DNA of 64,000 nt. It comes from Chionoecetes opilio (Eukaryota; Arthropoda; Malacostraca; Decapoda; Majidae). This document shows, in pieces, positions 49,607 to 59,005 of this stretch (positions are counted from its first letter, which is position 1; each line of letters opens with the position of its first letter). Made by a program: the position numbers and the translations under genes. The notes under the pieces are model-generated. The model had not been told where the DNA came from and searched no databases. It worked only from the letters and a program-made list of their open reading frames with translations. The DNA lies in NCBI GenBank assembly GCA_016584305.1, contig JACEEZ010020909.1, positions 62,001 through 126,000 on the forward strand, written 5' to 3'.

Positions 49607-50013
49607 ATTTCGCCCTCACCCGCCTGAGGATCGGCCACACAACACTCGCAGCACACCTGCATCGCCTGCACCTCACGCCCGACCCGTACTTCCCCTGGTG
49701 CAGGAACGTCCCGGAGTCGATTGAGCACTTCCTGCTCCAGTGTCCTCGCTTCCACTCTCACCGACAACTTCTATGTGGTCAACTCATCGCCCTGAACATC
49801 ACCACCTTTGACCTGCCCACCCTGCTGGCTGCCGCTGCCGTCCACCCATCACAACGGCCCGCCGTCATCTGCCTCACCTGTGCCTTCCTGAGGAAGACTA
49901 ATCAACTGTCACGACTGATTAATTCACAGCTGTACACCAGGGCGAATATTGTTGATTTTGACATCACTGCCCTTCAACAACAACAACATTCATACGGGGT
50001 CCCCCATCACTGA
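49492..50013 (+). CDS. LINE-D C-terminal CCHC-like module
   Basis: The frame contains RLRIGHTTLAAHLHRLHLTP, then PWCRNVPESIEHFLLQCPRF, which is not an exact CCHC knuckle. The expected C-x2-C is partly lost here (one Cys before RNV); the IEH..L..CP part is intact. AVICLTCAFLRKTNQLSRL and a Gln run follow. This C-terminal block is common in RNase-H LINEs. The same block recurs, tandemly repeated, in the P2 elements. Confidence 0.8.
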   Translation: MPLRLGYGHGDALHATSMGQYRSDSSPHPWIRQSSRVLDFALTRLRIGHTTLAAHLHRLHLTPDPYFPWCRNVPESIEHFLLQCPRFHSHRQLLCGQLIALNITTFDLPTLLAAAAVHPSQRPAVICLTCAFLRKTNQLSRLINSQLYTRANIVDFDITALQQQQHSYGVPHH

Positions 50014-50346
50014 TGGGCCCCCTGCCTTTCATTCTCTCTCATGCGTGCTCTCCAAGAATTCTCCAAGAATTCTTTTACACTTTCAGCCACACGACTGTCA
50101 CTCCTCCACTCAGCACACAACCCTAGCAGGGAGGTACTCCATCTCCCTATCCACACTCCTGTCTCTCATCTCTCGCCATTCTTCCACTCATACCTCTCCT
50201 ACCACTACCTCCAACATCTTTGTTCCAGCATACTCATGCCGTTCAAATTCCAGCATTAAGTACTCCACAGTCTCATCCACTCCTGTCTCACACATCACAC
50301 ACGTCTTGCTACCACCATTCTTCCATCTGTACGGTACATACGACTA
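50014..50346. other. LINE-D 3' flank or untranslated region
   Basis: C/T-rich sequence without a coding signal lies between LINE-D and P2. AAGAATTCTCCAAGAATTCT is a short direct repeat at 50,053-50,074. Confidence 0.35.
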
Positions 50347-51482
50347 CACACAACCCTCATTTTCCCGGACCTCCATTTCCCGGATATTGGATTTGCCGGA
50401 CAAAATCCGAGGTTCGGGGATATGTCAGAGTCCAGGACAAATGCCTGGTCCAGTCCGTAAATCGACAAAGCTGTCCGGCGGTCCGAGCATCTCCTGGCAC
50501 CCCTAGTCAGTGTCCGCGCCTCCCACCAGGTAGCAGCATGTTCAGCAGTCGTATTGTTTACATTTGGGCACAAAAAACACTCACGGTTCACCTGCATGGC
50601 CTCCATCAGTCCCCTGACCCCCACTGCCCCTGGTGCAGGAACGTCTCTGAGACTATTGAACACATTCTGCTGCAGTGTCCGCGCTTCCACTCCCACCATG
50701 TAGTGCTACGCTCTCAACTCCTCACCCTGAACGTCGCCACTTTGACCAGCCCACCCATCTGGCGGTGGCGGGCGTCCACCCAGGTGGCAGCATGGTCAGC
50801 GGTCGTATTGTTTACATTTGGGTCACAAGACACTCACGGTTCACCTGCACCGCCTCCGTTAGTCCCCCGACCTCCACTGCCCCTGGTGCAGGAACGTCTC
50901 TGAGACTATTGAACACTTTCTGCTGCCTCCCGCCAGGTGGCAGCATGGTCAGCGGTCGTATTGTATACATTTGGGCACAAGACACTCACGGTTCACCTGC
51001 ACTGCCTTCGTTAGTCCCCCAACCCCCACTGCCCCTGGTGCAGGAACGTCTCTAAGACTATTGAACACTTTCTGCTGCAGTGTCAGTGCTTCCACTCCCA
51101 CCGTGTAGTGCTACACTCTCAACTCCTCACCCTGAACGTCGGCGGCGGCTGGCGTCCACCCCTCCCGGCAACATGCTGTCATCCGCCTCACCTATGCCTT
51201 CCTGAGGAAGACAGGTCAACTACAGCGCCTGTGATAGTATCATAGGACATCACCAGGGCTCAAAGTGTTCCCCAAGGGATCCTCACAGCCCTAAAAACAA
51301 CAACAAAGTGAAGTAAAAGTCCGCGGTGGGGTAGTTGATATTGGCGGTTACCGGACAGTAAATACTAGAGTAGGATAAACGTCCGGGGGTAGGTAATGGC
51401 CTCAGACTTTTGCGATTCCCGGACGTTTGCGCTTCCCGTACCAGTGTTCCCCCCATTAGTCCGGGAAAACGAGGTTTGTGTG
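50347..51482 (+). mobile_element. P2 element with three module rounds
   Basis: The left end is CACACAACCCTCATTTTCCC after TA, and the right end is GGGAAAACGAGGTTTGTGTG followed by TA. Module starts lie at about 50,519, 50,775 and 50,925. The first round includes a longer LINE-D piece (CAGTGTCCGCGCTTCCACTC to GGCGTCCACCC). The last continues into the LINE-D 3' end. It carries no transposase. Confidence 0.85.
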
Positions 51483-51530
51483 TATTTACATAGTGATTCT
51501 TGATCTTGATCTTGATCTTGATATTACCGT

Positions 51531-51777
51531 AATATAAAAATCTTTATCTGCACTGTTGAGTGGCCTAAGAACACCCACATGCTGCCCATTAACTCTACCT
51601 ACGATTGCGATTGCATCGGAGGATACAGGGTGGCGCATGACATGAACCTCTAATCACAAGCGTCACTATAATAATCCTGTCTGCGCCACCACAGACGAGG
51701 GCCAACCATCACAGCCCTCGAGTGAACCTCCAGGGACTACCATTCCACCCCTGGACGTCACTGCCTAACGGCACTGT

Positions 51778-51814
<37 letters not shown>

Positions 51815-51841
51815 ACACACACACACACACACATGCAGCCA
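51531..51841 (+). repeat. SINE body with (CA)n tail
   Basis: SINE body words (CTGCACTGTTGAGTGGCC, TCACAAGCGTCACTATAATA) run to GGCACTGTAGGGA, followed by (CA)n at 51,783-51,833. A short P1-derived GATCTTGATCTTGATATTACC lies ahead at 51,499-51,527. The truncated LINE-A begins right after the CA tract. Confidence 0.75.
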
Positions 51842-51846
51842 TAAAA

Positions 51847-52170
51847 ATGGCTCCAAGCCTGAGAGATTTAACAAATGAGGAAAGACTTTCAAGACTAAAA
51901 CTCCCAACTCTTGAGAAAAGAAGAGAAAGGGGAGATTTTATAGCAGTGTATAGAGCATCAATGGGTCTGGAAAAAATTGATAGAGAAGATCTGTTTGTGT
52001 GGGACGATAGAAGTGCAAGAGGTCATGAGAAGAAATTGAAAAGGACAGCATGCAAGAGGGACCAAAAAAAATACATCTTCCCATATAGAAGCATAGAAGC
52101 CTGGAACAACCTTGATGCAAAAGTGATTAATGCAAGAAGTATTCAGGACTTCAAAGGCAAGCTGGATAAT
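51847..52170 (+). pseudogene. LINE-A ORF2 C-terminus
   Basis: The frame reads MAPSLRDLTNEERLSRLKLP, then ASMGLEKIDREDLFVWDDRS, RSIEAWNNLDAKVINARSIQ and DFKGKLDN before the P5 insertion. It is the last about 110 codons of ORF2, without catalytic residues. Codons after 52,170 belong to P5. Confidence 0.85.
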
Positions 52171-52171
52171 A

Positions 52172-53443
52172 CAGGGAGGTCCCGTTATACGAGCATTCGA
52201 TATACGAGAATCCGATGATACGAGATGTGTAAATTAGGGTATTTTCAATATACGAGATCGAAAATCCAATGCTACGACATTCAAACTGGGGTGAGTAAAA
52301 TTACCAAGTTATTTACTAAAGTAAATTACAAGTTATTTACTAAAATTATAAAGTAATTTACTGACTAGTATATGATTTTACCTAAGGTTGTACGATAATA
52401 AATCTGAAAATATGATAATTCTGGTGGCTCGGTACGACAATGTGGCCTACAAAAATTCACAACCCTGGGCGAGAAGCCAGCAACGGAGAGGCCAGCAACA
52501 ACCTGCTCTCGCACTACTTAGATACTACTTGCCCTAACGATGGAAGCTACAAAGCTCCTTCGGTAGATCGTAAACGAGTAGGAAGGTTGTGACTGGCTAA
52601 GGCGTCATCCGTCACCAGCCAATGACAAACAGTTTTTAAAACTTCTCGACCAATCACAAGCCAGCGAGACATATTTCCGGGCAAGAATGGCATGCCAGAC
52701 TGCCTCTCTCTCTGCCTTCTGTCCCCGTCATCTAAAACTAATTCTCGTTTTATTTGGAATGCTTGCGTTTTAAGAAGTTTTAATGTATCAGATAGTAAAA
52801 TATATAAGTACGGAGCCCGTGTTGCTAGTGTTTTGGTGGTAGAAGGTGTGTATGTGGGTTAAAATAGTGAATATTTGTTAAGGGGCGGCCCCGCGGCAAG
52901 AATTTCTCCATCACTCACTGCCCCGCTAACAGTCACCTCATCATAACATCTTTAAATCACCCTTATTTAAGGTGACACACGGTGCTACATTGATTTAGAT
53001 AATGACACGTGTATATAACATCTCACCATAATCACTAAGTTGTATAATAACGAGTGATAAGACGTTTAACCCTGCCTAGACCTACTGTGGTGGAGGAGGC
53101 GACGGCCTGCCCCGTCCGCCGCCTCTCAAAAACCGCCGTCATCTGCCTCACCTGTGCCTTCCTGAAGAAGTCAGGTCAGCTCCCACACCTGTGATAGCAC
53201 CATAGGATATCACCAGGGATCATAGGATTCCTCAAGGGGTTCTCGCACCCCTACTAAATATTACCAAATTTTATTTTAGCTTGAAAAACATGTCTTCTTT
53301 TTTTTTTTTTTTTTTTTTAAATTGATGGGGTCCTGGAACCAAACCTATATTTTACCATTAGTTATGTGTTTCGTTATACAAGATTCTGCTTTACGAGTAT
53401 GCCAGGTGGAACCTAACTGCTCGTATCTTCGGGACCTCCCTGT
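52172..53443. mobile_element. P5 inverted-repeat element, intact ends
   Basis: The left end is CAGGGAGGTCCCGTTATACG and the right end, reversed, starts CAGGGAGGTCCCGAAGATAC. Both are flanked by TA (52,170-52,171 and 53,444-53,445). The length is 1,272 bp. The subterminal words TATACGAGA and ACGAG repeat near both ends. The interior includes a T-run at 53,299-53,318 and a LINE-D 3' piece at 53,105-53,265. No transposase is present. Confidence 0.9.
53105..53265 (+). repeat. LINE-D 3' module inside P5
   Basis: CGTCATCTGCCTCACCTGTG, CCTTCCTGAAGAAG and GTGATAGCACCATAGGATAT match the LINE-D/P2 end at 38,862-38,930. Only one round is present, so a TIR family unrelated to P2 at its ends carries the same module. 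Confidence 0.7.
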
Positions 53444-53535
53444 AGTAGATTTGGAGACGGGACAGTACGTGCCTAGCTCTTTTCCTGTATGTTACAACTA
53501 GGTAAATACAACTAGGTAAATACACACATCTACTA

Positions 53536-54177
53536 TTGACGAAAGAACTGGAAGTAGTTAGTAAAGTAAATTATCAGTGCCCACTTGGAAAGAGTGACCA
53601 TGTACTTATTGAATTTGAAGTAAATGATAGCAAAAAAGAGGGGAGAAGAGAAGAACACAAGATAGGAAGATACAATTATGGAGAAGCAGACTTTGACGTA
53701 TTAAGAACATTTTTCGGAGAGACAGACTGGAGTAGTTTCCATGCAACAAGGAGTAGCCAGAAAAAATGGGATGAGTTCATCCGAATTTACACAGAAGGAA
53801 TAAATAGCTATGTTCCAAGGATAGTTATCAGAGAAAAGAAAAAGAATGAATGGTTCAACAGAAAATGTGAATTAGCAAGACTAGAAAGAGAAAAAACATG
53901 GAATAGTTGGAGGAAAAAAGGAAGTATCAACCTTTGGGAGAAGTACAAAACAACTAGAAATGAATATGTAAGAATCCGAAGAGAAGAAGAAAGTAACTAT
54001 GAGAGAAATATAATAGAAAAATGTAAGAACGTACCGAAACATTTCTATAGATATATAAATGGAAAAATGAAAAACAAGGAAGGAATAGATAAGCTGAAGG
54101 TAGAAGGCATAGTGTACGAAGATGCATTACAGCAGGCTGAGGTAATGAATAAATGCTTACAGACTGTATTTACATGA
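53536..54177 (+). CDS. LINE-A EN C-terminus and linker, 213 aa
   Basis: The frame starts TKELEVVSKVNYQCPLGKSD (the SDH catalytic box), then GETDWSSFHATRSSQKKWDE, IRIYTEGINSYVPRIVIREK, KNEWFNRKCELARLEREKTW and NKEGIDKLKVEGIVYEDALQ. It ends at a stop shortly before the LTR. Only the final EN box is present, because of 5' truncation. Confidence 0.85.
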   Translation: MTKELEVVSKVNYQCPLGKSDHVLIEFEVNDSKKEGRREEHKIGRYNYGEADFDVLRTFFGETDWSSFHATRSSQKKWDEFIRIYTEGINSYVPRIVIREKKKNEWFNRKCELARLEREKTWNSWRKKGSINLWEKYKTTRNEYVRIRREEESNYERNIIEKCKNVPKHFYRYINGKMKNKEGIDKLKVEGIVYEDALQQAEVMNKCLQTVFT

Positions 54178-54203
54178 GAAAGTGAATTTAAAACGAAAAA
54201 TAT

Positions 54204-54859
54204 TGTTACGCCCGCGGAGAGGTGTCTGCGGTCTATATGACCCTGGGTGTCTGTGTGTTTTTGTTGTGTGTGTGTGGCGTGAGGCAGTGTCCGTCAGTCT
54301 GTGTGTACGAGTGCGCGGCCTTGGGGCCGTTGCCAGGGTAGCGGGGTAACCGGCGGAGTGTGGGGCGAGAGAGACAGAACAGGGCGGGAGAGGGTCGAGC
54401 GAGGAGGTATTGGAAACGTGGCAGCGGACAGTAACAGCCGGAGAAGGGATTTATTTACACTAGCGCTGCCCCTGGGTGTATCTGCCGCGTCCTATCGAGG
54501 AGAATGTCAGTGTCGCGTTAAGTCAGTGCCTCGCATTCAGTCAGTGCCTCAAGCCAGTACCACCTTGTGTTGTGTACCACACGTAAGCCTCCAGGGTGTG
54601 TTAGATAACCTGTTACAGTGTGATCATGTGATTCCATTCTCCACCTTCAGGAGTAATGTGTATTGTGACTTCCGCCATTAAATGTAGAGTATTACAGTGT
54701 GTGTCAGTGTCCTCTTTCCTCCATGTGATTGACTACGTGTTATACACCAACACTCACCTTCAGGTTTACTACCGAACCTTCATCAGGAGTTAAGGGGTTA
54801 CGTGGGGCGCCCTTGGGGGTGAGATAAGAAAGGTGAGTCTTAGAGAGCCCTGCATAACA
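54204..54859. mobile_element. Solo LTR, 656 bp, with 4-bp target duplication
   Basis: The segment begins TGTTACGC and ends GCATAACA, so it has TG...CA ends and a near-perfect 8-bp inverted repeat. It is flanked by ATAT on both sides (54,200-54,203 and 54,860-54,863). Deleting it with one ATAT restores AAAAATATAATAGC as at 58,847. An ATTAAA word at 54,677-54,682 could be a poly(A) signal. No internal retroelement genes are present, so a full element recombined out. The 4-bp duplication fits Ty3-type or related LTR retroelements. Confidence 0.85.
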
Positions 54860-55572
54860 ATATAATAGCAAAAGAAAATATAATGGAAGACATAAAAGTA
54901 GACGTAATAGAAGTAAAAAGGCTAATGGAAAGTCAAGATGTGAGAAAAACCCCGGGTCCAGATGGGGGTGTCGAATGGATAATGAAAGAGGGGCAGTACC
55001 AACTAGCAGGAAAGTTACATAGCGTAATTGAGAGTTCACTCAAGGAGAGCAGAGTCCCGCTTGATTGGAAAAGAGCAAATATTGTGGGCCCTTCACAAAG
55101 GAGGAGACAAAGAAGAACCATTAAATTACAGGCCAGTATCATTAACAAGTGTAGTGGCAAAAATGTGTGAAAAAATTGTAAAGGACAGATGGTTGAAATA
55201 TTTGGAAGAGAAAAAACACACTCGCAGGTGGCCATTTTTTGGATTTGAGGAGGAATGTCATGTACAACAAATTTTTTAAAGCTTTTACTCGAGAGTGATC
55301 AATGTGACACAAAAAGAGAGGGGTGGGTCGATTGCATATACTTGGACCTAAAGAAGGCATTTGACAAGGACCTCAAAAAGAGACTGCTCTGGAAGCTAGA
55401 ACATGTAGGAGGATTGAAGGGGGGTTTGCTGAAGTGGATGGAAGACTTTTTGAGCAACAGAGAAATGAGAACAGTAATAAAGATCAGAGTCGATGGGCAG
55501 TGTGATAAGTGGAGTTCCTCAAGGATCAGTATTGGCCCCAGTGATGTTCTTGGTCTATGTAAAATGATATGA
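54860..55572 (+). pseudogene. LINE-A RT, first part, several frameshifts
   Basis: Pieces in three frames read MEDIKVDVIEVKRLMESQDV, RKTPGPDGG, then KGGDKEEPLNYRPVSLTSVV and YLDLKKAFDKDLKKRLLWKL. AFDKVPH is altered to AFDKDLK. The rest of the palm continues at about 55,500 in another frame (SGVPQGSVLAPVM) and SLFADDAKLL near 55,600. The frames break at small indels. Confidence 0.8.
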
Positions 55573-55698
55573 CAGAGGGAGTGAACAGTTATATAAGTCT
55601 ATTCGCTGATGATGCTAAATTACTAAGAACAGTAGAAAGTAAAGAGGACTGTGAGGATTTACAAAAGGATCTAGATAAGATTTTCAGATGGAGTCACT

Positions 55699-56414
55699 AT
55701 GGGAAATATAGTTAATGCTAAAAAGTGTAAAGTGAGGGAAATGGGCAGTAGCAAAAGAGACGGAGAGGAAAGTATTCGATGGGAAATGAATGGAAAATCA
55801 AAACAAAGGTCAAAAAAGATCGGGGAGTGTGGATTACGGATAATTTGTCACCTGAGAAGCATTAAAAAGATCACAGGAGATACATATCAGTTGCTGAGGA
55901 ATATGAGAATGGCATTCAAATATCTGGATGAAGAGATGATTAAGAAATTGATAACATCTTTGATTCGACCAAGGTTGGAATATGTGGCAGTGATTTGGTC
56001 ACCACATAAAAAGAAGGATATAAGGAAGATTGAGAGAATACAAAGAGCAGCCACAAAAATGGCTCCAAGCCTGAGAGATTTAACATATGAGGAAAGACTT
56101 TCAAGACTAAAACTCCCAACACTTGAGAAAAGAAGAGAAAGGGGAGATTTATAGCAGTGTATAGAGCATCAATGGGTCTGGAAAAAATTGATAGAGAAAA
56201 TCTGTTTGTGTGGGACGATAGAAGTGCAAGAGGTCATGAAAAGAAATTGAAAAGGACAACATGCAAGAGGGACAAAAAAAAATACAGCTTCCCATATAGA
56301 AGCATAGAAGCCTGGAACAACCTTGATGCAAAAGTGATTAATGCAAGAAGTATTCAGGACTTCAAAGGCAAGCTGGATAATAGTAGATTTGGAGACGGGA
56401 CAGTACGAGCATAG
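55699..56414 (+). pseudogene. LINE-A RT C-terminal part
   Basis: The frame 55,699-56,154 contains ITGDTYQLLRNMRMAFKYLD, EEMIKKLITSLIRPRLEYVA and EERLSRLKLPTLEKRRERGD. The frame 56,157-56,414 continues MYRASMGLEKIDRENLFVWD to SRFGDGTVRA. A single-base deletion near 56,150 (GATTTATAG for GATTTTATAG) separates the two. It ends with the ORF2 stop just before the 3' tail. Confidence 0.85.
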
Positions 56415-56473
56415 CTCTTTTCCTGTATGTTACAACTAGGTAAATACAACTAGGTAAATACACACACACACAG

Positions 56474-56590
56474 CTGTCAGCTATGTGTACAGATGCCCTC
56501 TGGAAGGCTCCTACACAACTGGCTATTGTGACTGGCTGCTTTGACCAAACAAGGACGCAGAGGACCCAAAAGGTCCTTGAGTACTTACAG
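56474..56590 (+). CDS. Clean 117-nt exon of an unknown host gene
   Basis: The acceptor is (CA)nCAG and the donor is TACAG|GTGAGA. The segment is exactly 39 codons in phase 0 and reads LSAMCTDALWKAPTQLAIVT then GCFDQTRTQRTQKVLEYLQ, with no stop and a natural composition. It lies between the LINE-A 3' end (with its CA repeat) and a full-length LINE-A 5' end, so the host gene is on the + strand with LINE copies on both sides. I do not recognise the protein. A TGTGTACAG inside could be a second acceptor, giving a shorter exon. Confidence 0.6.
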
Positions 56591-56667
56591 GTGAGAGTTA
56601 TGCAGTTAAATAGTCTCGTCTCCAAATGATTAGCCTAAAAAGTGAAAAAAATTGGAAGTAAACAAAA

Positions 56668-57308
56668 ATGGAAGATCCCGCCACGACCCCTTTTGACGGC
56701 TTTGATACCAAAGAAAAAGACATATTAGGGCTGAAAATGAACCAGGGAAGAGTCTTAATGCTAGAAAATGTAGTACACAAAATGATGGATAAACTAGAGA
56801 AGATGGAAAAGAAAGTGTTCGTACTGGAAAAAGATAATACTATTTTGAAAAATTGAGTGGATGAACTAAATCGTAAAGAAGATGACAAAAAGGTAGTGAA
56901 AATGCATGCAGAAATTAATGCATTAAGAAATGGAAAATGACACAAGAGGAAATGAAAGATGAAAGAAAGACATGGAAGATAGAAAAAGAAAAAGACCATG
57001 AAAGCTTACATCAAATAATAGAAGATCAAGAAAATGAAAAGAAAAATCTGACGAAAGAAGTAGTCAAAGTAATCAAACAAAAGGAAAATTTAGTAAGAGA
57101 TACGGTAGACAAAAAGAAATGTGTCATCATTTTTGGTCTCAAAGAAAAAGTGCTGCCCAAGAAAAACAAAAGAGAAGAGGAAGAAAAGAAAGTGTCAAAA
57201 GAAATATTTAAAGTAGTAGAAGAAAATACGGAGATAGAAGAAGAAATAGAAGAGATACACAGGTTAGGCAAATATGAGGAGGGAGGGGCCCGCCCCCTTA
57301 AAAGTTAA
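56668..57308 (+). pseudogene. LINE-A ORF1, coiled-coil RNA-binding protein
   Basis: Frames in two registers read MEDPATTPFDGFDTKEKDIL, VVHKMMDKLEKMEKKVFVLE and then (after a stop at 56,854) KEKDHESLHQIIEDQENEKK and TKEVVKVIKQKENLVRDTVD. Next come KKKCVIIFGLKEKVLPKKNK and EEIHRLGKYEEGGARPLKS. The coiled coil followed by a KCVIIFGL strand and a basic C-terminus fits LINE ORF1 chaperones. One stop and one frame change make this copy inactive. The upstream start is uncertain, with M at 56,668 the best candidate. Confidence 0.7.
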
Positions 57309-57584
57309 GTTTAGGTCACCAAACTACAGCACAAGAAAATATTGTCAAAGGCATGGAATGGCAAAGACAGAAGAATATAAGAAAATATGGATAAGAAAAA
57401 GATATGAATGAGGAAGAAAGAAACTAGGATTGAATGTAGTACTGTTTAAAGAAGCCAAAAAAAAACGAAATTTAGACGGAAGAGGAAAAACTGAAATTCT
57501 ATTGGAGTGTTTTATCCAAAACGAAAGAAGTGGTATCTAAAAGAGAAAGATAAGAGAAGACAGTTCAAAGGAAAATGAAAAAGG

Positions 57585-58470
57585 ATGGCGAGTATCGTAC
57601 ACAAATATAAATGGGCTAGTGTCAACATTAACAGAAGTAAACGATTACCTGAGAGCCAAGAAACCAGACTTATTGGATTTAGTAGAAACGAAGCTGAGTG
57701 ATTCTGAGGATGTGCCAGTTGGAGAGGGTCAATATAATGTATGGAGGCGAAACAGAAATCAGAAAAAGGGAGGTGGTGTAATGGTGTTAACAAGGAAGGA
57801 TGTGGTAGTAGGGAATGTGGAAAAAGGAGAAGGTATGGCAGAGGTGTTGAAGGTAGAGCTGGTGATGAAAAAAGGAAGAATAAGAGACTTAGTACTCGTA
57901 TACGTTCCACCTAAGAAAAATTCCTGTGGGAGAGAAGAGTATGGAGACATGATAAGAGACACAAGCAAATGTTTAAAGAATATGATGGAAAATTGTGAGA
58001 ACATAATTTTGATGGGAGATTTTAACTGCAAAGAAATTTGCTGGGAAGAATGGTATACGGAAGGAGGAGAAGACTCATGGGGTGGTACATTGTTGGATTT
58101 GGTAATGAAAAGCATCATGACTCAGTGGATTAAAGAGAATACAAGATTCAGAGGTAGCGAAGAACCATCAAGACTAGATCTACTATTGACGAAAGAACTG
58201 GAAGTAATTAGTAAAGTAAATTATCAGTGCCCACTTGGAAAGAGTGACCATGTACTTATTGAATTTGAAGTAAATGATAGCAAAAAAGAGGGGAGAAAGA
58301 GAAGAACACAAGAAAGGAAGATAAATTATGGAAAAGCAGACTTTGACGGGTTAAGAACATTTTTCGGAGAGACAAACTGGAGTAATTTCCATGCAACAAG
58401 GAGTACCAAAAATGGAATGAGTTCATCCGAATTTACAAGAAGGAATAAAAAAGTTATATTCCAAGGATAG
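57585..58470 (+). CDS. LINE-A APE endonuclease, longest frame
   Basis: Codons from about 57,598 read YTNINGLVST, and the frame continues LRAKKPDLLDLVETKLSDSE (catalytic Glu in ETKL). KKGGGVMVLTRKDVVVG, RIRDLVLVYVPPKKNSC, NIILMGDFNCKEICWEEWYT (GDFN), SRLDLLLTKELEVISKV and GKSDHVLIEFEVNDSKK (SDH) follow. All the main APE boxes are intact. The last about 35 codons after HATRSTKN are out of frame. The enzyme would nick AT-rich or specific target DNA to prime reverse transcription. Confidence 0.85.
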
Positions 58471-58710
58471 TTATCAGAGAAAAGAAAAAGAAAGAATGGT
58501 TTAACAGAAAAAGTGAATTAGCAAGAATATAAAGAGAAAAAACATGGAAAAAGTTGGAGGAAAAAAGGAGGTATCAACCTTTGGGAGAAGTACAAAACAA
58601 CTAGAAAATGAATAGTAAGAATCGAAGAGAAGAAGAAAGTAACTATAAGAGAAATATAAAGAAAAATGTAAGAACGAACCAAACTTTTTTATCGATATAT
58701 AAATGGAAAA

Positions 58711-59005
58711 ATGAAAAACAAGGAAGGAGTTGATAAGCTGAAGGTAGAAGGCATAGTGTACGAAGATGCATTACAACAGGCTGAGGTGATGAATAAGTGC
58801 TTACAGACTGTATTTACGAGAGAAAGTGAATTTAAAAGAAAAAATATAATAGCAAAAGAAAATATAATGGAAGACATGAAAGTAGACGTAATAGAATTAA
58901 AAAGGCTAATGGAAAGTCAAGATGTGAGAAAAGCCCCGGGTCCAGATGGAGTGTCGAATTGGATAATGAAAGAGTGCAGTAACCAACTAGCAGGAAAGTT
59001 ACATA
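58711..59005 (+). pseudogene. LINE-A RT start, cut by Tigger insertion
   Basis: The frame reads MKNKEGVDKLKVEGIVYEDA, LKRLMESQDVRKAPGPDGVS and NWIMKECSNQLAGKLHT, and then enters the inserted element. It continues after 59,975. Confidence 0.85.

Larger units (their letters stand above)
47216..49997 (+). mobile_element. LINE-D (RT plus RNase H), one copy
   Basis: The order is a pre-RT region, RT, connection, RNase H, a CCHC-like C-terminus and a Gln-rich end (CAACAACAACAACATTC). The presence of RNase H places it in the I/R1-type group. The base composition is C-rich in third positions, unlike LINE-A/B. Several frameshifts break it. The endonuclease and 5' part are missing. Confidence 0.85.
51842..53526 (+). 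mobile_element. LINE-A 3' end split by P5
   Basis: LINE-A sequence at 51,842-52,171 resumes at 53,446 (GTAGATTTGGAGACGG) and ends in the double tail at 53,505-53,526. With P5 and one TA removed, GGATAATAGTAGATTTGG is restored exactly as at 56,376. The 5' end is truncated against (CA)n. Confidence 0.9.
53528..56460 (+). mobile_element. LINE-A copy with solo LTR inside
   Basis: The copy starts in the C-terminal part of EN (CTACTATTGACGAAAGAACT, as at 58,180) and runs to the tail ACAACTAGGTAAATACAACT near 56,431. A solo LTR interrupts it at 54,204-54,859. The 3' tail is followed by (CA)n, and then by a candidate exon. Confidence 0.9.

Noticed and set aside
54301..54681. 126-codon frame inside the solo LTR
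   Set aside because: It has no gag- or pol-like motif and lies wholly within the LTR; most likely chance.
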